64,000 bases of DNA, from the NCBI GenBank assembly GCA_963546395.1, contig CAUUMS010000003.1:93062-157061 (forward strand), in the 5' to 3' direction. Under the pieces are notes generated by a model. It saw only the letters and a list, made by a program, of their open reading frames with translations, had not been told where the DNA came from and did not search any database. The position numbers and the translations under genes are program-made. Positions 59,732 through 64,000 of the stretch are shown here, in pieces. Position 1 is the stretch's first letter. Every line of letters starts with the position of its first letter. This DNA is from Bacteroides_D sp963546395. GTDB lineage: Bacteria > Bacteroidota > Bacteroidia > Bacteroidales > CAJPTX01.

Positions 59732-59753
59732 GATCTGCCGGCGGGTCATTTTT
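59732..59753 (+). terminator. weak candidate terminator after tRNA-Ser
   Basis: GATCTG (59732-59737) and CGGGTC (59742-59747), with two wobble pairs around CCGG, are followed by ATTTTT. It lies 80 bases after the tRNA and 47 before the Abi gene. Confidence 0.35.
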
Positions 59754-59799
59754 ATATTATGGTATTGTTGATATAAAATTTACTTACGCTACAAAAAAA

Positions 59800-60747
59800 A
59801 TGTCCAACGAGGCTCGTACTATTCAAGAACAGATAAATTTGCTTCGAGAACGAGGTATGGTGATTGATGACGAAAATGAGGCGGTGTTTTATTTAGGGCA
59901 CATCAGCTATTTTCGTCTCAAGGGGTATTGGTGGGATATGCAAATTGACGAGGAAAACCATATTTTCAAGGAAGGATCGCATTTCAGAGAGGTGATTGCG
60001 CGGTATTTTTTCGATAGGGAGTTACGCAGTATCCTTTTTGGTGCCATTGAATCCATTGAGGTGACGTTGCGAACGAAAATGATCAACTGTCTGTCTCAGA
60101 AATACGGAGGATACTATTATCAGGATGGGGCGTACTTTGGCAACAATGAAGGGCATAAGAGATGCCTTGAACGGCTAGGGAACGAGTTCCTGAGAAGTAA
60201 TGAAGTATTTGCCCAGAAATTTAAGAGCGAGTATGGGGTGGATGAATGTGGAAGGTTGAGAGAATATCCCCCAGCATGGCTCATCTTTGAGGTGGCAACA
60301 TTTGGCATGTTGTCCATGATGTACAAGAATCTGGCGCATCAGCTACCTGAAAAATTGCTGATTGCGCATGACTTTGGATTTAACAATCAGCGAGAATTTT
60401 TTGGCGTATTAGAATCAGTGTCGTATGTGAGAAATGTCGTGGCCCATCATTCTATAATTTGGGCGCGCGATGTAGTGAAGCCGTTGCCATTGATAAAGAG
60501 CCCAAGGCATATGTGGTTGAGATCACAGCCTGATCTCATTCGGAGGAAACCGTTTATTGCGATTACTGTGGTACTCTATCTGTGCAATGCCATCAGTATG
60601 AGAAATACGGTTGGAGCAGCTGATGCTGGGGAGTCCTACAAGAAAAGAATTATCGCTCTGGTTGAAAAGAAGGAGCAACTGGCGATCCAAGGTTGGGGAT
60701 TCCCTGTGGATTGGAGGAGTGAACCTATTTGGGGAGGGAATGAGTAG
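59800..60747 (+). CDS. Abi_2 (AbiD/AbiF)-family HEPN protein
   Basis: A 315-residue protein from ATG 59800 (MSNEARTIQEQINLLRERGM); longer in-frame sequence reads through the tRNA and is rejected. It has the Abi_2 hallmarks: YLGHISYFRLKGYWWDM near residues 31-47, FDRELRSILFGAIESIEVTLRTKM and the HEPN RNase motif R211-NVVA-H216. Abi_2 proteins act in abortive infection against phages; HEPN domains usually cut RNA, and AbiF relatives have been proposed to work with a small RNA antitoxin. No RBS is visible, but eight A residues precede the ATG. It converges on the kinase gene with a 15-base gap. Confidence 0.85.
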   Translation: MSNEARTIQEQINLLRERGMVIDDENEAVFYLGHISYFRLKGYWWDMQIDEENHIFKEGSHFREVIARYFFDRELRSILFGAIESIEVTLRTKMINCLSQKYGGYYYQDGAYFGNNEGHKRCLERLGNEFLRSNEVFAQKFKSEYGVDECGRLREYPPAWLIFEVATFGMLSMMYKNLAHQLPEKLLIAHDFGFNNQREFFGVLESVSYVRNVVAHHSIIWARDVVKPLPLIKSPRHMWLRSQPDLIRRKPFIAITVVLYLCNAISMRNTVGAADAGESYKKRIIALVEKKEQLAIQGWGFPVDWRSEPIWGGNE

Positions 60748-60762
60748 TGGTGTAGTGGGATG

Positions 60763-62244
60763 TTATGCAGTACCATGCACAAGCTGAACAATGGCTAGCC
60801 TTCCCCCGTCTCTGTTTGATAGTAGGATCTGTTTCCCTTCTGTGAGTTCGACAGCATCACCGATGGGAACATCTCTTCTCTCAGTGATGTCCTTGAGATT
60901 TGGTAATTTCCGATTAATCAATATCCAACTGCCATTATGCCAGTGAAAATCCGCAACGGGTGCACGGTGTTCGGGTCTGAGTTTCTCATTTGGTGTGACA
61001 AATCGGTCGACATGCCACATGTATAAGGACTGTTTGTTGTACACGATCAATCGATAATCCTCAGGTCTATAGTTTCCCCTTTTAGGTGAATAATACAGAT
61101 TAAGAATTGGTAACATATTTTTGTACGCTGTTCCACAGAATGGGCATTGAGGTCGTGTTGAATTATCGTAAACGTACCATTTCGCCTCGCAATCTGGGTT
61201 AGAGCAGGGGAGCACTAGATCGGTCGTTTTTAGTAAGGCCTGCTCCCATTCGTCAGCTGTCGGTCTTTGACTCGGTTCGTGCAGGCCGGTAATAAATGCC
61301 TTATCGAATAATTCTTTCAGGTACGGGCCGCAGAGTGTGTATGGCAACCGTTCTACATCGCTCTGAGGTAATTCAGCTGGGTGTAGATTTGCAATCTTTG
61401 GTCGATTACTTTTGTCTATTGGATGCTCGATGAATAGAGCTTGTGCCCCCATTCCGAGCAATTCATCCTCTTTTTCATCCATTGAGAAGACTTTTCCCCC
61501 TCTAAGGGGATGTCGGTACAAAAGGTATTGGTATATCAACACTGCCAAAGCATGACGATCTGTCAGGATACATGGGGTTTTACGATTTGCATCTCCTGGC
61601 GGTAACAGCTGTGTTTCCAGTACCTCTGGAGCTATGAAATCCGGTGTACCGAGTACATCTGGAGGGTATTTACCTGGTACGACGAGGCTATCGATATCGA
61701 TGATGGAGGCACTACCCGTTATGGGATCTACGAGTACATTTCTGTACGAAAGATCAGAGTGGGCCAATCCTGCCGCATGCATGCGACGAACAGCACGGGC
61801 AATTTGTAAGCACATTCGAATATGGGTTAACCATGAACCCTTCTCGTCGGATGAGAGGAACTTGTTGCGCAACCTAGCCGAAGCGAACCACTTTCCTTCT
61901 TTCTCCTTGCCCTGAAGGTTCCCAGTGGCAAAGAAAAAATGCTTGGGATATGTTGGAGAAGTTATCCCAAGTAACCCATTCCACATTACGATTTTTTCTG
62001 GCCAACAATAGAGATTGTGCCAATAGTCTCCTCCAGGCTGATCGAATATACGTTGTCGGTATATGCCAACGATATTGTCTAGCCGATCTCTCGAATTAAA
62101 ATCTTGTGGGGTTCGGTAGAAGGCGACGACATAGGTCTTGTCGGGGCTGAAGTATACATCCTTCATTCCACCCTGGGCGACTAAGGTGTCGACAAATTCG
62201 ACGATCGAACCATCAGTTGCAACCAATCTTATGACTGTTCCCAT
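60763..62244 (-). CDS. TerY-P-type Ser/Thr protein kinase with zinc ribbon
   Basis: A 493-residue cytoplasmic protein. Kinase domain at ~20-340: glycine-poor loop GGMKDVYFSPD, catalytic loop HSDLSYRN (D164, N169) and DID183 in place of DFG. The VAIK lysine is not obvious (VVAFY). A CSNPDC...CPFC zinc ribbon follows at about 345-372. The C-terminal ~120 residues are a beta-rich domain (MWHVDRFVTPNEKL, HNGSWILINRKLPN, IGDAVELTEGKQILL) that could be FHA-like. Together with PP2C and vWA genes this is the TerY-P triad. Start ATG 62244, two bases after the PP2C stop. Third gene of the operon. Confidence 0.88.
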   Translation of the reverse strand: MGTVIRLVATDGSIVEFVDTLVAQGGMKDVYFSPDKTYVVAFYRTPQDFNSRDRLDNIVGIYRQRIFDQPGGDYWHNLYCWPEKIVMWNGLLGITSPTYPKHFFFATGNLQGKEKEGKWFASARLRNKFLSSDEKGSWLTHIRMCLQIARAVRRMHAAGLAHSDLSYRNVLVDPITGSASIIDIDSLVVPGKYPPDVLGTPDFIAPEVLETQLLPPGDANRKTPCILTDRHALAVLIYQYLLYRHPLRGGKVFSMDEKEDELLGMGAQALFIEHPIDKSNRPKIANLHPAELPQSDVERLPYTLCGPYLKELFDKAFITGLHEPSQRPTADEWEQALLKTTDLVLPCSNPDCEAKWYVYDNSTRPQCPFCGTAYKNMLPILNLYYSPKRGNYRPEDYRLIVYNKQSLYMWHVDRFVTPNEKLRPEHRAPVADFHWHNGSWILINRKLPNLKDITERRDVPIGDAVELTEGKQILLSNRDGGRLAIVQLVHGTA

Positions 62245-62246
62245 GC

Positions 62247-63626
62247 TTAGAATAGGATAACGATGGTGCGGTCATCGTGATTGCCTTCCGAGTAAAATCC
62301 CGTCCATTCAAGAAGTTTTCTCTCGGTTCCATCTGTACGATCTTTTGGGAGCTCATTCCATAATTTATTCCATAATTCAACGTTCTCTAGATTAGCCTCA
62401 GTTTCAAACTTTGGATCTGTAATCCCATCGGTCATTAAGAAAATCGCCGTAAAATCATTAACGACAGCCACTCTAATGCGATCATATGCATTCTTAAAAA
62501 CATCGTTAGATGTTAGAAAAAGAGTTTCTCCCGCATGAGCACCGCTGTCTGGATTGCCCATCAATTTTATAGAATTCCCTTCTTTTGAGTAAAGGCCGAT
62601 GGCACCATCGCCGATCCAAAATGAAGCCACCAGCCAGTGATCCTTAACTTGCTTGCATACGGTGAGCAGGAGGGTTGTTGCATACTTTTCGGGTGTACTA
62701 TTATTATTTGTGCGTGCCTCTTCGATAATTTTATTTCTAGCTTGAAGGGCAGCTTCGGCTAGAAGGTTGTAGGCTTCTTTATGTGCGTCGTTTTTTAATG
62801 CTTGTTCATCTTTATTTGCCCATTTTGTCATTGCTTGCTCAAGAGCATTTGTGGGGTCAGCTAGCTTTTCATTGCAGATGCGCATGGTCTCCTCGCAAGC
62901 AATAGATGAGCCTTTGCGAGAAAATTCAGCTGAACCAGCCCCATCTGCTACGGCTAGAATGTACCAGCCTGAGCGCTCATCGTAGCTAATCGCAAAGTGG
63001 TCATCTCGAGGTTTACCTTCATTTGCATGTGAACGTCCACGTTGGCTTGCTGCAATGATTGTTTTTACATTGGTCTGTTTAACTGAAGACGCACTATCTG
63101 GTTTAAAGTACGGAATATTATCTTTCGTCGGAATATTTTTCCACATTTCCTGTCTGTTCTTTCTTATAGTGATGGGCAGCTCAACTTCTTCAAGATGCTT
63201 GTCCATCATGTCATTGCGGTGCTTGATCTTGGCCTTTAAGCTGAAATCCCCAGATTCCGTAGGGATTCCATCAATATGCAAGGTTTGTTCATCGTAATGC
63301 GCAGTGAGCCCCGGAACGGTGATTTCGAATTCTATTGATTCGATTCCTTCTGGAATAGGGTAGGATATATCACATGAAAAGGAGATCCCTTTTTCTCCAT
63401 TTGGGATGTTAATTTTGAGACTGCTCATGTCGCTAATCGATTTGTTCAACTGTGTTTGACAAAAAACGCTGTATTCTTCCCATAACCGTCTCCCTGTAAC
63501 AGCTAAAAATTCCTGCATGATTTCTGCACTCGGATCTATTCCAGCCAGGGACAGCAGCTCTTTGAATGGATCTCGAGCCTGGTATGACGTGTTTTCCTTT
63601 TTGCAATTGTGTCTTGCACGATTCAT
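62247..63626 (-). CDS. PP2C-family phosphatase with N-terminal extension (TerY-P triad)
   Basis: A 459-residue protein. Residues 1-180 are an extension with a beta-sandwich look (IEFEITVPGL, FSLKAKIKH). PP2C domain at ~190-459 has the metal-binding pattern RDDHFAI, VADGAGSAEFSRKGS, SFWIGDGAIGLY, FLMTDGITDP and DDRTIVIL, so it should be active. It would reverse the kinase's phosphorylation. The ATG overlaps the vWA stop (TAATG, sharing base 63626). The region is strongly AT-rich compared with the chromosome. Confidence 0.88.
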   Translation of the reverse strand: MNRARHNCKKENTSYQARDPFKELLSLAGIDPSAEIMQEFLAVTGRRLWEEYSVFCQTQLNKSISDMSSLKINIPNGEKGISFSCDISYPIPEGIESIEFEITVPGLTAHYDEQTLHIDGIPTESGDFSLKAKIKHRNDMMDKHLEEVELPITIRKNRQEMWKNIPTKDNIPYFKPDSASSVKQTNVKTIIAASQRGRSHANEGKPRDDHFAISYDERSGWYILAVADGAGSAEFSRKGSSIACEETMRICNEKLADPTNALEQAMTKWANKDEQALKNDAHKEAYNLLAEAALQARNKIIEEARTNNNSTPEKYATTLLLTVCKQVKDHWLVASFWIGDGAIGLYSKEGNSIKLMGNPDSGAHAGETLFLTSNDVFKNAYDRIRVAVVNDFTAIFLMTDGITDPKFETEANLENVELWNKLWNELPKDRTDGTERKLLEWTGFYSEGNHDDRTIVILF

Positions 63627-64000
63627 TACGGTAGAATGTTAACCTCTGCCGGCGGAGGAGGAAGGGTGAGATTGCCAATAGCTCCAATACTGCGATTCCC
63701 TACGCCAATTGTATTGGATACCCATTGGAAAAACTGTTTAAAGCTGGTGCTATCGAGTGTATCCAGGGTGTATACCTGGTGAGTTAATCGCTGTAAAGGT
63801 TCAGTCTTTGCCATCATCCCTGCTGCGCAGGCCACGACGCAACCAAATCGCATGGATTGTATTTTACTGCACATCGCATCATAAAGTGATATGTCAGATG
63901 GCTTCCCGTCCGTCATTATGAAGAGAAGTGGCATCCAATCCCCTTTACTGGTCGGTGTGCTTAGTTTCACCTCCTTATCTATGCAATCGCAGAGTAACTC
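63626..64000 (-). CDS. C-terminal part of a vWA-domain TerY-like protein (partial)
   Basis: The frame is open to the window edge and gives about 124 residues, starting ELLCDCIDKEVKLS, then PLLFIMTDGKPSD, typical of the central-to-late part of a von Willebrand factor A domain. It ends with a proline tail (LPPPPAEVNILP) as in TerY-like proteins. The metal-site DxSxS at the N-terminus lies outside the window. First visible gene of the triad; overlaps the PP2C start by one base. In TerY-P systems the vWA protein is thought to recruit or be modified by the kinase/phosphatase. Confidence 0.82.
   Translation of the reverse strand, partial: ELLCDCIDKEVKLSTPTSKGDWMPLLFIMTDGKPSDISLYDAMCSKIQSMRFGCVVACAAGMMAKTEPLQRLTHQVYTLDTLDSTSFKQFFQWVSNTIGVGNRSIGAIGNLTLPPPPAEVNILP

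Larger units (their letters stand above)
59653..64000. mobile_element. probable horizontally acquired defence/stress island behind tRNA-Ser (right end outside window)
   Basis: Base composition drops sharply after the tRNA: 60-base samples counted by hand give 38/60 G+C at 58501-58560, but 25/60 at 60001, 24/60 at 61021 and 21/60 at 62401. The content (an Abi_2 protein and a kinase/PP2C/vWA triad) is accessory. I find no integrase and no repeat of the tRNA 3' end in the window, so a mobile element is inferred, not shown. Confidence 0.5.

Noticed and set aside
59533..59799. N-terminal extension of the Abi protein through the tRNA
   Set aside because: This part of the frame is the tRNA-Ser gene and its trailer; the family-like sequence begins at ATG 59800.
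59645..64000. Direct repeat of the tRNA-Ser 3' end marking an attachment site
   Set aside because: I looked for a second CCTATCTCTCCGCA-like sequence behind the tRNA and found none in the window; it may lie beyond 64000.

Overview
The window looks like a moderately GC-rich chromosome segment of a Bacteroidota bacterium of the Porphyromonas/Bacteroidales type. Three things point there. Two proteins carry type IX secretion (T9SS) sorting domains, one of type A and one of type B. Many genes are preceded by the Bacteroidota -7 element TAnnTTTG and mostly lack strong Shine-Dalgarno sequences. The gene content also fits: a 29-residue AURKAIP1/COX24-like protein beside HU, SusC-like carboxypeptidase-regulatory outer-membrane barrels, an OmpP1/FadL porin, a tricorn-type S41 protease and an M49-like lipoprotein. 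I name no species.

Layout. 1-8646 (+): tail of a DUF2007 protein, cdsA, then a tight operon of a FabK/nitronate-monooxygenase flavoprotein, two M16 proteins (one with the zinc motif, one without), a T9SS type B exported protein and relA/spoT. 8841-13734 (-): dsbD, rng with a long GC-rich leader, a COX24-like mini-protein and HU. 14148-17837 (+): a single-PAS protein and a tricorn-like protease. 18254-21272 (-): a secreted leucine-rich-repeat protein, a GNAT and pssA. 21416-26405 (+): lepA, an unknown protein, recX, rpe and a radical SAM protein.

26606-37063 is an accessory cluster that reads as a peptide natural-product (RiPP/bacteriocin-like) system. It holds a LuxR-type regulator, a 67-residue precursor with a Gly-Gly leader, a radical SAM/SPASM maturase, two tandem-duplicated outer-membrane beta-barrel proteins, a C39-peptidase ABC exporter and a very short HlyD-like membrane protein. 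The 2.36-kb duplication left a truncated start of the exporter gene between the two barrel genes.

37384-43322 (-): proS followed by an unknown protein, an M49-like metallopeptidase lipoprotein, a SiaB-like kinase and creD. 43457-51730 (+): a Tyr/Trp/Gly-rich lipoprotein, a FadL-like barrel, a small lipoprotein, a 977-residue BspA/BIG2 T9SS cargo and a membrane protein. 51893-56705 (-): a DASS transporter, a DEAD-box helicase just downstream of three tRNA-Val genes, a DivIC/FtsB-like protein and an OmpH/Skp-like lipoprotein.

57037-64000 is the second accessory region. It starts with a cytoplasmic trypsin-like protease with a zinc ribbon, paired with a YbjN-like protein. Then comes tRNA-Ser(CGA). 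Immediately behind it is a visibly AT-rich block with an Abi_2/AbiD-F HEPN protein and a kinase / PP2C phosphatase / vWA triad of the TerY-P type, running off the window. This block is probably horizontally acquired and may be a phage-defence or stress-signalling island.
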